Below are positions 11,076 to 23,200 of a DNA stretch of 64,000 bases, in pieces. How positions within the stretch are numbered: the stretch's first letter is position 1; each line of letters starts with the position of its first letter. The stretch is taken from contig NC_046679.1 in NCBI RefSeq assembly GCF_009870125.1, positions 22,382,001-22,446,000 on the forward strand. Direction: 5' to 3'. The stretch comes from Drosophila pseudoobscura. Taxonomy: Eukaryota > Arthropoda > Insecta > Diptera > Drosophilidae. The position numbers and the translations under genes are program-made. The notes beneath the pieces are model-generated. The model searched no databases and had not been told where the DNA came from. It was given only the letters and a program-made list of their open reading frames with translations.

Positions 11076-12322
11076 ATGTACTGGCGCTGGTTGTGGCTCT
11101 GCATTAAGATGATCTACCAGCTGCTGTGCTGCTCGGTGAGCATGATCTTCTTCTGCTTCAACGTGTTTTGGCTGTTCTGCAACCTGGCCATACCCTGGTG
11201 CACCCTGAGCCTCGTCGTCGTCTGTGTGGCCTCCAAGTTCGTGAAGCTGCAGCGCAGTCCCAACGAGAAGCGGCTCCTCAGCCTGCTGAGCGCGCCGGAT
11301 GATTGGCCGAGCTATTGGCCCATCGCTAATCGGGCGGCCGGCTACGATGCGCCCGAGAACTCGAAGGCAGCAATCAAAAAGGTGACGTCATGAGGCGGTG
11401 GTTGCTTCGGCCCTTACCCCAGCAAAAATCAATAACATCCCTCATTTTCAGTGCCTAACACGTGGATATCGGAACGTGCTTCTCGATGCCGGTCTCACAT
11501 CCTGCGGGGAAATTGTTATAGCTAACCCCAGTCGCCTGGCTGTGGCTCAGCAGCCGTTGAGCGAGCTGCAAAAACTCAACATCACGGAGCAGCATCCTAT
11601 GGGGTGAGACATAAGCCTGAGGCAAATCAAGTGGAACTTCATTAAACTCAAATGTCAATACACAGGTCCCACTTCGAGGCAGAGTCAGTGACCACGCTAA
11701 GGCAGCTCTCCGACTATGTGGAGGCGGAGGCTACCTCGGCCACGCTCTTCCTGCGCCTGCACGACAACAGTGCCCGCATGCTCGACCAGCTGCAGAAGTT
11801 TATGGCCGCCAATGAGGCGTTTACGCAGCGAACAATTGTTATTAGTCGCTCGCCGCTTGCCATTTATCAGGTATGCATAGAGGAGGATGCTTCTATGGGA
11901 ATGCTTTTGATGCCTGTTATTCTTTTCAGCTGCGCAAACTGCGTCCGGAGATCATTTGTGGCCTGTGGCATGAGACCTATCTATCGCTGGCCATACTCAA
12001 ATCCTCCACACTGATTACCTCAATCTATGGTGCAATCTTTCGCAATATCATTGCCCCCGTGATCGGCATAAGCGTTGTCTTTCTCAGCAAAGAAGAGTTC
12101 AATTTGTAAGCCATTCATTGGTATTCTCTTTTTGGACTACTCTTTAATGTTAAATTGGCTTTTGGCAGGCACATTGCCGACCTGTGGCGCAATGTTGGCG
12201 TCCGTCCAATCGTCTACATGGTGAACTCGCCCAACGAGAAGCGCTATTTTCAGAAGACCATGAAGATCCAATATTTGACCGACTCGCTGCGCTCCGAGCC
12301 GCATCTACTGATGAAGGCCTAA
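11076..12322 (+). CDS. GDE1-family membrane protein, probably catalytically inactive
   Basis: The five exons are 11,076-11,381, 11,452-11,603, 11,666-11,870, 11,930-12,105 and 12,169-12,322, all with GT/AG borders and consistent phases. They give 330 residues, the usual GDE1 length. Two membrane segments lie at about residues 11-34 and 36-55, followed by a GDPD-type barrel. The family blocks are recognisable: [12 protein letters not shown] (84-96) stands where active enzymes have HRG(G)..[16 protein letters not shown] (111-121) where they have VE(L/F)D...TSDG, and VIAN (124-127) where they have the HD pair. The late blocks [12 protein letters not shown] and YLTDS are well kept. So His, Glu, His and Asp of the active site are replaced (N85, L112, A126, N127). 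I infer a pseudoenzyme, perhaps a lipid-binding or scaffold role. In melanogaster the matching gene is probably CG14883 (from memory, unchecked). Confidence 0.85.
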
Positions 12323-13479
12323 GGTGTTCCATTCACCAGCGAGGAAGTCAACGAACACAACTCAGACAACTCAGACAGGAGCGCACATACAGAGAAACTG
12401 TTTGCATTTAGCTGCGCCACACTTAATTCTTAAGAGTAATTCGTTTTTAGTGCCCACGTTCAATCCCCTCCCCCCACACTCGATATGTGTTTATAAAATG
12501 CGTTTTTAGTACGTGTTCCGTATCTGTAGAAGCTTTTGAAAGTATTACCCGTTGTGCACCAGTACCACTAGCTGTACCAGTGAGATTGAAGCTGTATATT
12601 TATGTCTGAATAGGTTTTGTGCTTTATTTATTGTCCTCTACAGGATGCTTTTTATATTTTATTTTTTATATTGACGTCCTGTTTGTTTATTTTTATATAT
12701 GTTTTCTATTTAATTATGTCTATATTTTCATATACCCTGTCTTATATGTTCTGTTCTCAAATTTTGTACGATATTTCTACACATGTACTATACTCGCATG
12801 TACACAAATGTATACCCCATAAGGTAGTAGATTGCTTTTTTGATGTGCTCTATATATGTATGTAGTATATACAAACATACACGCGCAGCTTTTCTAGAAT
12901 GCCGAACATTTGGCCATTTTTCACGAATGTTCCCATTGTTATGCAGATCCCAAAAGAATAACTTGTCTAAGACCAAGTCCCGACAACAAATACAATTAAG
13001 TTTCTTACGTCTAATCCGAGAAGAGCAAACGAATTGTGTTCCAACGAGCATTATCTATACGACTATACCAAAAAAAAAAATGATGAAAATTTCATTTTAT
13101 TACGACACGATGATCCGATGAGTAAATAAAGATAGTGGAAAAGATTGATATAAACTCAAAAATCAAGTCTAAGCGTTTTCTTATAGATGCATCTGCTCAG
13201 CTTGTCAGCATTTGTATTATCAGTCGATAAAGGGTTTAGATAAATGACGCTTATAAGGGTTTTCTTCCGTTTTAATACATTGTATATTGCTGAGCCTGTA
13301 CGGTGTTCGAGGTATCCGGTGTGCTGGCAATGGTATAAATTCTTCAAAATGATCCTAACATGACTTACCAGACGGCCGATTCCCTCATCGAAAATGTGGA
13401 TCATAAGTTAATTACATGCCATCCACTCATCCAATATTGTATCCATCTAACCCAGACTCCTGAAACTGGTTGTTATATA
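12323..13479. other. 3' flank of the GDE1-like gene, no further gene seen
   Basis: AT-rich sequence with T-rich tracts (12,640-12,740) and several possible AATAAA signals, for example near 13,121. It probably includes the 3' untranslated region of the GDE1-like gene. I see no other feature. Confidence 0.45.
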
Positions 13480-13860
13480 ATCATTCTCTATGATTCTGCG
13501 TTTGTGGTTTCTCGTAGTTTCAAAATTGTGGATGCCACAGATATTAGTACTTTGTGTGGGCGAAATAAACTTGTAACAGTGTGATATCAAAGGAGTGTAA
13601 ATACAAAATAAGGTTGTTTTGACTTTTTTGTCTCTGAGATCTAGACGGACGCATGGATGGACAGACCAGACATGGCTACATCGACCCGGCTATTGATGTT
13701 GATCGAGAATATATATACTTTATGGGATCGGAAACGCTTCCTTCTGGGTACTACACCCATCCACTTCCACCACAAACCTAATATCGATCCGAAGGATGCA
13801 TATGGTCAACTTTGAAACTTTATAGGTATCTTTTAAACTTATCCGATTTATTCAGTTTCG
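13480..13860. repeat. INE-1/DINE-like repeat fragment
   Basis: It contains the familiar Drosophila repeat phrases GGACGCATGGATGGACAGAC, CATGGCTACATCGACCCGGC, TATATATACTTTATGGGATC and GGAAACGCTTCCTTCTG. These match my recollection of the INE-1 family, not a database search. Parts of the same element, such as TATGATTCTGCGTTTG and CAGTGTGATATCA, recur at 31,900-32,200. Confidence 0.65.
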
Positions 13861-13935
13861 ATTTTCCCATCTCATTTCGGCTGGTCCTGGTGAACGCGTC
13901 CATTAATTGTAGATTGGAACAAAGTTTTGTTTAAT

Positions 13936-14246
13936 TTTTCTTTATTATTTGGGGGGATGTCTTACATTATATATGTATATGTATGTGTATCTGTATATAT
14001 GGTATGCCTAGGTCTATTAAGGTCTTATATTTCTGAGCGAGGGAATGGGATCCTTTTGCGGGGTGACAGGACAGGGATGTATGCACGGAGTACTAATGAT
14101 AGAGCTTAGAAATAGCCGTGCATAGATGTAATTTTATTTTATACAGAAGTTCGTAAAGTGTGTGAAAGCTTAAAAACAATTGTACGATAGAGAATATTTA
14201 TATATGTATAAACAATGGGGCAAATGCAAGATGCAAATGAAGTTCC
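13936..14246 (-). other. Probable 3' untranslated region of the FHA-domain gene
   Basis: On the minus strand the stop codon is at 14,249-14,247, and an AATAAA signal reads at about 13,941-13,936, some 300 bp beyond it. The spacing suits a short 3' untranslated region. This is inference from the signal alone. Confidence 0.45.
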
Positions 14247-17200
14247 TTATTTGCGGCGGGAGCGTGTCGCTCTCTTGGGCGCCTCGTCGTTGCTGGTGGC
14301 GGAATCTGCCGCTGGGAGAGTGGCCTCGAAGTGCACCTTCTTGGCACGGCCACTGCGTGCCGTCGAGGCTGAGGGGGCAGCGGCTTCCGCCGACGGAACG
14401 GGCTGCATTGCCTCTGGCTCGACAATCGGGGCTGCCTTGGCAGCTCGTCCGCGTCCACGGTCGGCTGGTTTTTTGGCGGACACAGCCACCACCGGCTGCT
14501 CTGCAGGCTCCTCGTCAGAAATGATCACCGCTGGTGTCTTAGCACGGGCTCCGCCACGTGCTTTCTTGGTGGCCGGCTGGTCCTCTGAATCTGGCTCAGT
14601 CTCGACCTTGGCTTTGCGTGAGTTGCCTGCTCGTGCCGCATGCTTGGTGGGCGCTGCAGAATCTGCTTCAGCCTCATCCTCGGCCTTGCGACGGGTGCCA
14701 CGTCCTTTGACTGCGGCGACCGTGGCTACCTCTGTTTCCTCGGCCACCTTCTTCGCTGCAGGCGCTTCCTCGTGCGGCTCCTCAGTGCCGGCCTTTCCTC
14801 TGCGTCGCCTGGGCGTGGCTGGTCTGGGCGTGGTGTCCACAATCAGCTCCAGGGCCTTGACCGTCGGATTCCTCTGGCGCCGGCTGCGGGACGGGGTCGG
14901 CTTGTCATCGTCGGGGGCTTCTGTGTAGTTCTTGCGTGGCAGATTTCGTCCCTCACGTCTCTGCGAAGTTGTGGGGTCCGGCAAGGTCACCGTGGCCATC
15001 TCTGGAGTGGCTGGGGTAGCTCTGACTGCCTCTTCGATCGGTGGCCCCTTCTGAGAGGGTGTTGGCGTGGTGGGATGCACCTCCATCTCGAGCGTCTTGG
15101 CAGCTGCTGCCTTGCCGCTGGTCACCGGCTTTCGGTTACGTCGTGATCCAGAGCTGGGCTTGTCATCGTCGGGAACTTCTGTGTAGTTCTTCCGTGGAAG
15201 ATTGCGTCCCTCGCGTCGACGCGGCGTCAGTTCATCCTCGGTGTGGGAGGGCGAGGGGTATACGCCATCGTTGGGCTTCTCTGCGGAGGCCAAAGCGGTG
15301 GCAGTAACGGTGGCAGCCAACTCTGTGGTCACATCCTGCACATTTTTCTGTGCATCGATACCTTCAGCTTGGGCGGAAGCTTTGCGTCCTCTTCGTGCCG
15401 TTGTCTTTTTGGCTTGGGGTGTGCCCTCGTCGACACTCGTCGATGGCTTCCGGAGAGCTCGCGATGGCTGCTTCTTCTCTGCTGTATCCACATCCACGCT
15501 TGGTTTGCGACCGCGTCGCGTTGTCTTTACCGTTGATGCTTCCTGGATCTCGGGAAGAGGAGTCTCCGGTGGTAGGCCCTCTCCGCTGTGACGCTTTGAT
15601 TTGGGCTCCACCTGGTCGGCCGTGCCCTCCTCCACGGTCGCTTTGCGTGCGCGCCGCCGAGAGCTGGCAGCCTCGACATGCTCCATTGGGACATCCGTCG
15701 TCTCGGCTGTGGCTTTGCGTCCGCGTCGCCGTGTCTTGGGCTCCTCCTCGTCCAGCAGCAGCTTCTTTGGCTCTGGCTCTCGCTCGATTTCCTCAGCGAT
15801 CTCCTCCAGATGATGGTCCACGGGCTTCATTGAGGCTGATTCTTTCTCTGGTGTTGGATCTGCTTTCTGTCCTCGGCGCCTGGGATGCTCGGGCACCTCC
15901 GGAGCTGCCACCTCCACATCCATGGAGGGTTTGCGTCCACGTCGCTTGGGTCTATCTGCCTGGGCATCTGGCTGGCCCTCTTTAGCTGGCTGCTGACTGG
16001 CCTCCTCGGTTTTTACAAGCTCTGAGGACTTGCGGGCTCGTTTCAGGGTCTTCTTTGGTTCATCCCCAGCTGGTGGATCTTCTTTGATGGCTGCCAGATG
16101 CTCATGGGTTTTGGGGATGTGTGGATCATCCTTTGTGGCCTCCTTCTCTGCTGTTGGAGCTCGTCTGTTTCGCTTTGATGTCTCAGGCATAACCTCCATA
16201 TGCACCTCCTGGACCACTTCGGGTGTTTTGCGAACTCGTTTTGGGAGCTTCTTAGGCGCGGAGTCCACTGTTTGATCTACTTTAATGGCTGCCAGGAGCT
16301 CCCGGGCTTTGGCCTTCCGTGCTTGATCCTTCTCCGCTGATGGAGGACGTCCGCGTCCACGCCTTGTTGTCGAAGGGAGCAGCTCCTTGGATTCCTCCTG
16401 GTTTCGCTTTGGTGGATCCATTTGTTTAACATGTTCGGATGGCATGTTGTCCTCTGTGATGGGATTCAGAATCTCCTCCGTCTTCGGCTGTGCTTCGTTG
16501 TCCTTTGCCTCCTCTGATGATTGCTTGGACGGCTTTCGTCCCCGTCTCGTGTTCGTGATGACATCCTTTTCCTCGAGGATTGGCTGTACCTCGGCGGACG
16601 GTTTGCGGCCCCGCCGCCTTGGCCTCTCCAATTCGCTAGCCTCTGCAGTTCTCTCCACGGACGAGCCCTTTCTGGCTCTTTTGGCGGCTGGCTGAATCTC
16701 CTTAGCGGGCGGCTGCCCGTCATTGCGTGCCAGTCTTGTTACCTTCCTCGCCTCCTGCTTGACTGCTTCTTCTGCAGCCACCTCTGGCTCTTGCTTTTCC
16801 CTGTTTTCTGCATCCTTCTCTTCTTCAACATTTTTCAAGGTGTTTTCTTCAAGCGCTTGATTCCCGTTTTCAGAATTACTTTCGAGCGGCTTTTCCGTCG
16901 CTAGCGTATTCCTTCTGTCTCGTTCAGACTCAGCTGCGATATCCTGTTCTTCATCCAGAGCGGATCCAAATGTTTGTGTCTCGGATACGGAGGCTCCTGT
17001 CGTTTCATTTGGGGCTGGAGTAAGCTCGAGTGCGGCCTCCCTTGGTGTATCTTCAGGGGATGCGGCTGCAACTTCATCTTCCTTTGCAGAACCAGTAGTA
17101 TATGATTTAACAGACATGGCTTTGGGCTCCACAACCCCAGCGGGCGCACCCGAAGACGAAGGTTTATCTGCTTCAGGGGCTTCTGTTGCGGCTTCCACTG

Positions 17201-20200
17201 TGGGTGCTGTAGTTTCTGTTGGTACTTTCTCCTGCGGATCGTGGCTCGAATTTGAGTCGCTCAACTCAATCACATCATCATCCATTTGGACCTTAGAGGG
17301 GAACACTTTGGTGGTGGTTTCCCTTCTATTCACGTGCAGATCCACAGGATCGACTTGTTCTTCCAGCATGTCCATGGCCTCATCGCAATCCTCATCGTCA
17401 TCTTCGTCGTCATCTTGGCTTGAAGTTTCTTCTTTCGGGGACGACACTGATTGACTATCGTCTGATATTATTTGGATCTCGTCGTTCGCACTTTGAGCTG
17501 TACTTGCAGATGGTTTGTTTGCAGCAATCAAGCCGATTATCGACTGATTTGTGGGGGTCTCATCGATCACTTCTTCAGACTCTGATGTTGAGGAAACTGA
17601 TTGTATTTCCTCGGTGGATAAAGGTGTGCTTTCATCATCGATGCAGATCGGAGCATTGGCAGCAGGTTCCTTAGTAGAGTCTGATGGAATCTCTACTGAT
17701 ACCCGTCCTTTGTCTGGTGATGATTGAGAGAGTTCTCCCAATGGCTCCTGAACTGCAAGTGGAGCGGGCTCTTCCTGAACGCTAGAAGTCGGAGCATTGG
17801 GAACAGATCCCCTAGAATGTTCGGAGCGAATTTGTGCGGATTCCTCTGCTTTTTCTGGCCCAGGAACCTCGACTACAGGTGATGGGTTGCTTTCCTCAGC
17901 GATGGAACTTTGGGCGTTAAGAGCAGGTTCCTTAGTAGATTCAAAAATAATCTCTGATGTTTCTTTCTGTGCTGATGATTGAGTCAGTTCCTTTGATTCC
18001 CCTAATGCCTTCTCGACTGCAAGAGAAGGGGTGCCTTCCTCAACGATAGAAGTTGGAGCACTGGGAACAGGAACTTCAGAGCTTTCAGTCTGTGCGGATT
18101 CCTCTTCCTTTTCAGGCAATGGATTCTTAACAGGCTCAACTGCAGGTGGTGGGGTGACAGATCCCTCGGCGATAGAACATGGGTCACTAAGAGCAGGTTC
18201 CTTAGTAGATCGCAAAACAATCTCTGATGTTTCCTCTTCTTTTCCTGGGGTTGATTGAGGCAGTTCTTTCGCTGCATCTACAGGCGCCTCAACTGAAGGG
18301 GATGGACCTCTTTGCTCAGCTTCAGGTCCGGTTTTTGTTTCAGTTTCTTGTTGAATATTCCGCTCTGGTGTTGAGATAATAGCTTCGACTTTGTGTTCAT
18401 CTGGAGTTGCTTCCGAAACTGTCTCAGAAGTTGAATCCTCTAGAGAAGCAGCCGCTTCGTTGGTTGTGCAGGTCTCGGGGATGACTTTCGCCTCAGATGT
18501 GGACTTCATTTCGCTTTCTTTGGGTAACTCCATGGCTGTGGCTGTTGGTGTTGCTTTAGGGTCTACAGCTGAGACGTCAGCAGTGATCTCATCCTCCGTC
18601 GTGTGGCCAGAAAGTGACTGATCGATGTCGCCTTCATGCGTTTCTGCATTGCTCGAGGCATCCCCTGGAATGACTTTGTCGTCGTTAGTTGATTTCCTCT
18701 GGACTGAAGTCTGTTCCGAGGGCAATGTCTCCGCTTCGCGGGCGAGTTCTTCATCAACTGCTTTAAGGAGTTCATCGCTTGGAGATTTGCGACCATCTAA
18801 GGTGGGCACCACATCTTCAAAATAGTTGGAGTCATCTAATTGAATGACCTCTTCGTCATTTCCGTTCTCTCTAGCAGGTTCCTTCGTTGGGGATTTCTCG
18901 GCTTCCTTTGCGACCTCCGGGATGAATTCATCCTTCGTTAACTCCATGTCTGTTGACTCCTCCAGAAGGAAAGCCTCTTCAGGCTTCCCGATAACAGATT
19001 TGTCGCTGGGAGACGTTTTCTCGGCAGCTTCCGAGGCCGATGTTTCCGCATCCTGGCCATTGCTCCGTTGACCTTCACTTGGACTCTTGTTTTGGGTTGT
19101 GTCTTCTGGCTTTGAATCTTGTTGAATGGCATCCTCTTTATCCTTTCCATCTGCAGGTTCTTCGGCTGGAGATCCTTCAAGTTCTGGCATTTCCTCGACG
19201 GTAGAAACATCTTCAAGTCGGTTTGAGGCATCCAATTGAATCACCTCATCTTCAGCTAGATCCCCGGCAGTTGATTCATCCAGATTATTTGTTTCCTTTG
19301 CTGTGTCGATTGCGGATTTCGTGCTGCCATCCTGCCCTCCAGCTGCAGGTTTCTCGTTTGCCTCCGCATCGCTAGGCACGTCCAGTGGGGACACGTCCTC
19401 TTTCTGGTTTCGGCTGGGCAGCTCTTCCACTTTGGGACCATTGGTCTGCTGATCCTCAGATCGAATTTCATCTAGCGTGGTTTCCAATGCAATGGAATCG
19501 TCTTGAATCTCTTCAATTAAAGAGTCCTCTGGCACCTCTTCGATAAAAGATTCCTCTGGCAAGTCGTCAACTAAAGATTCCTCTGGCGCCTCTTCAATCA
19601 ACGATTCTTCTTGCACCTCTTCGACTAAAGATTCCTCTAGCACCTCTTTTATCAACGATTCCTCTGGCTCCTCTTCAATCAAAGATTCCTCTGGCACATC
19701 TTTAATCAACGATTCCTCTGGCACCTCTTCAATCAAAGACTCTTGTGGCACCTCTTCAATCAAAGACTCTTCTGGTAACTTTTCAATCAAAGATTCCTCT
19801 GGCACATCTTCAATCAAAGATTCCTCTGGCACCTTTTCGATTAAAGATTCTTCTGGCACCTCTTTAATCAAAGATTCCTCTGGCTCCTCTTCAATCAAAG
19901 ATTCCTCTGGCACATCTTTAATCAACGATTCCTCTGGCTCCTCTTCAATCAACGATTCCTCTGGCACCTCTTTAATCAAAGATTCCTCTGGCACTTCTTC
20001 AATCAACGACTCTTCTGGTAACTTTTCAATCAAAGATTTTTCTGGCACCACATCAGCTTCTTGCGGTGGATCGATGATGGACGTGGACTCTTGGTCAACA
20101 GTTTCTAAAATGCTGAATGCATCCAATTGAATTGCCCCATCTTCAGGTGGTGTCTCAGCTTCCTTTGGACTCTCAGCTCTGCTGATGTCTTGTGTCACGT

Positions 20201-23200
20201 CCACTACATTTGAGTCCACTTCCGGACTATGGGCTTCTTTTGTTGGTTCACTTGCTGACTCTGTAGCAGGAGACGCTTCACTTCGTTGTTCCCCAGCAGG
20301 CTTGGGCGCACTAGAAGCTTCCAATTCTTTGTGTTCGGGTTCGTCTGTGCTTGTAGCCGTCTCATGGGATAGTGTCTGTGGATCTTCGAAGTCAATTGTA
20401 TCTTGAACAGCGTTTACAACAGCCGACAGTCCCAGGATATCCTCTACCTCAGATCCTTCTTTGACCAAAGATACATCGGTTGGCGTTTCCTTTGCTTCTG
20501 GCATTTGCTGAATGATATCCAAACTATTCTCAACTGATGGAGTATCTTCCTTTTCCTTTGGAGCTGGATATTCTTCACAACTGTCCTTCTCCTCCTCATC
20601 TATGTCTCGGACTGCACTCTCTGGGGCCTCCTTGATTGGTGACCTCTCTTCCACAGGCTTCCTTTCAGTGCCCTTCTCTGTGATGCTTTCTTCTGGCAGC
20701 TCTTTGGGTGCCGATTCAACTTCAACCTCCGACTTTTCGGCTGCACTTTCCTCTGGCAACTCCTTGAAGGACGATGCTTCCACTTCTGATACGAGTATTC
20801 CCGGTTTGGCAGCTGTGATTTCCTTATTTGCGACTGGGCTTGAGACGTTCAGCTCAATGGCCGAATATTCGATTGTAGAGTCCAGAGGATAAGTCTCGGA
20901 CTCGGTAATCGTAGCCTCCACGACAGAGGAGACATCCGTTTCTTTAGCCTGCGGTGCTTTGGTGTCTTCGCTTGAGTCCAGTTCAATTATCATTGAAGAG
21001 TCGTTGGGCATGGTGTTGCCTTTGGTGGCATTGATGCTGCTTTCAGTCGTGATGTCTTGTACTTCGATCAACGAAATCTCATCGACTAAAGAATCGACGG
21101 CTTCTATGGATCCCTCGACGGATATAGGTATATCTTTGCCATTTGTATTAGTTGGGTCTGTGGCAGCGTGTTTGTTGGGCGATGTCACAGCAGATTCTTC
21201 CACCTTCTTGTGGGGAATGTCTTTTTCTGCGATTGTCTCCTCATCATCGCTGAACACCAGGGGTTCGCTCAGACCCACGATTGAGTCAGTGTCGGAACGA
21301 TCGTCACTCGGGATCGGTTCAGATGGCGGACGGACGGTCTGAGCCTTGGTCTCCTCCACGGTCACGTCGCCCGATTCAACACCAGAGACTGACACTACCA
21401 GAGGGTCGCAGAACATCGAATCCGAGGTCTGATCCAGCAGCTGGATGCCGCTTATGTCGTTGACGCTTGGCGAGGTGTCCCTGGACGCCCCTCCCTCCTC
21501 AGTCAGTGTGCTGAGGTTCAGGTCCGCCCTGATGGCAGCTTTGTAGGTGGTGCTGGTCGTCGCAGTCTTCCTGTAAGTCGTGGCAGCACTCAAGTTCATC
21601 AGGTCCTCCGACGAGACCGATTCGTTTCGCTTGGAGGCAGCCAGGGGATCGGCGTCAGTGGCTGTGCTGACGGAAGTCACATTTATTTCGAATTCACTGT
21701 CGTCCGCATGGACAGCGGACGTGCTGGGTACATCGTGGAAGATATTGTCCAGGGGCAGGGTGTGCCTTCCAACGCTCAAATTGCAACTTATCAGCACCGA
21801 GTCGCTGGTGTAATCCTTGCGCGAATGTAGCATCGCACTGGCTGGCTCATTGGGGACCATGATGTTCTTGGCACTGGGTGTCTTCAAAATCCGGTCGAGG
21901 TTCCTGCCTTCTGGCTCTCCCGCTGGTGCTCTCTGCCTGCTCCTTCGCGGCGTGTCCGAGACGCTGTCAGAGCGCTCCAGCAGCTCCTCAATGTTGCCCA
22001 GAATGGGCGAGGCAGGCATCTTCGGGGTCTGCATCAGTTCCCGCAAGCCCTTGTACAACGGCGTGCTGCAGCTCTTGGGCGTCTTTAGCATATCCCTCAG
22101 GCCATGATAGTCCACATTGTCGGGCTCATCTGTGGCCAGCTCCGTGCCGTAATCCTCGTCTTCAGCGGCCGCTTTTTCTTTTTCTGTAACAAAGAAAACA
22201 CTTGAGATATATTTAATCCCAAGGACGTGTCTAATTCTCAGCCTACCATCTGCCGGAGCAGCTTCCTCCACAATGACGCCCATATCGCCGACGGATTCAT
22301 CGACTAAATTGGTTCGCTTGGGCGTGTTTAGCAGGCGCTTCGACTGCCGTGTTGGCGTGCCCATCTCCTCTGTCAGTCGACGCTTTCGCGTGGGCGTGGC
22401 CAGGGCCTGTGTATCGGCCGCAGAGCAAGAGGCGCGTCGCGTGCGTTGGCCGATTACATTCTGGTCGCTATTGACCTCGACAGAGGCTCGGCGAGTGCTG
22501 CGTCGCGGAGTGGTGGCCAAAGTCCTCTGGTCAGCGGAGAGGCGCCGCGAACTCCTTCGAGGCAGGGGTGTACGTAAAGCTGGAGCTTCTTTCTCCACTT
22601 CCATAGCCGGCTTCTCAACTGTTGACGCTTTTACAATGGAAGTTTTGTCCTCTTCAATCGTCTTCAGACTCTCCAGTTGGTCCTTTTGTGATGCTTCTAA
22701 AATCAAGACTTGTTGAGAGCCATTCATTCTGAAATGCAATTCATGTCTTACCTTCTGCATTGGCTTTCGGATCTGTGGGGAGCTCCTCGCAAATGCTGTC
22801 GTCAATCAAAACCGCACCTGAAGGAAAAAAGGGTTTAAAAACTGGACTCGATTCAAAGATTCCTTTTCTCCACTTACCCTCGACGATTTTCTCAGGCAAA
22901 TCTACGTGAATCTCTTCACATATGCTATCCTCGATAATGGGAATCTCATCTACTGCATCTACTGGTGGCTCTTCAGTGGCTACCGCTGTCTCGACTGTTG
23001 ATCCCGCTCTGCTTGGCTCTCCTCCGCTTTCATCATGATCATCCTTGATGGTGAACGTGCGGCTCAGATCATCCCCAGAGTCGTCCAGCTTCTCCGGGGT
23101 GGAGCATTTGCTTTTGGATATATTTAATTCCTTCAACGCGCTTCCGCTCGTTTGTGGTGTCAATGGGGCGATGGACGAGGCTGGCTTGGGTGATCCATGC

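Noticed and set aside
14215-14928. 237-residue plus-strand frame opposite the FHA gene C-terminus
   Set aside because: It is antisense to the basic repeat region, a composition effect of the repeated Arg/Lys/Ala codons.
22697-22805. The long minus-strand frame that appears to start at 22,805 and run to 14,247 as one 2,852-residue protein
   Set aside because: Its first 36 residues come from a non-coding frame of exon 5 and intron sequence. Splicing of the FHA gene into 22,696 gives the correct frame, so the true protein starts at 25,116.
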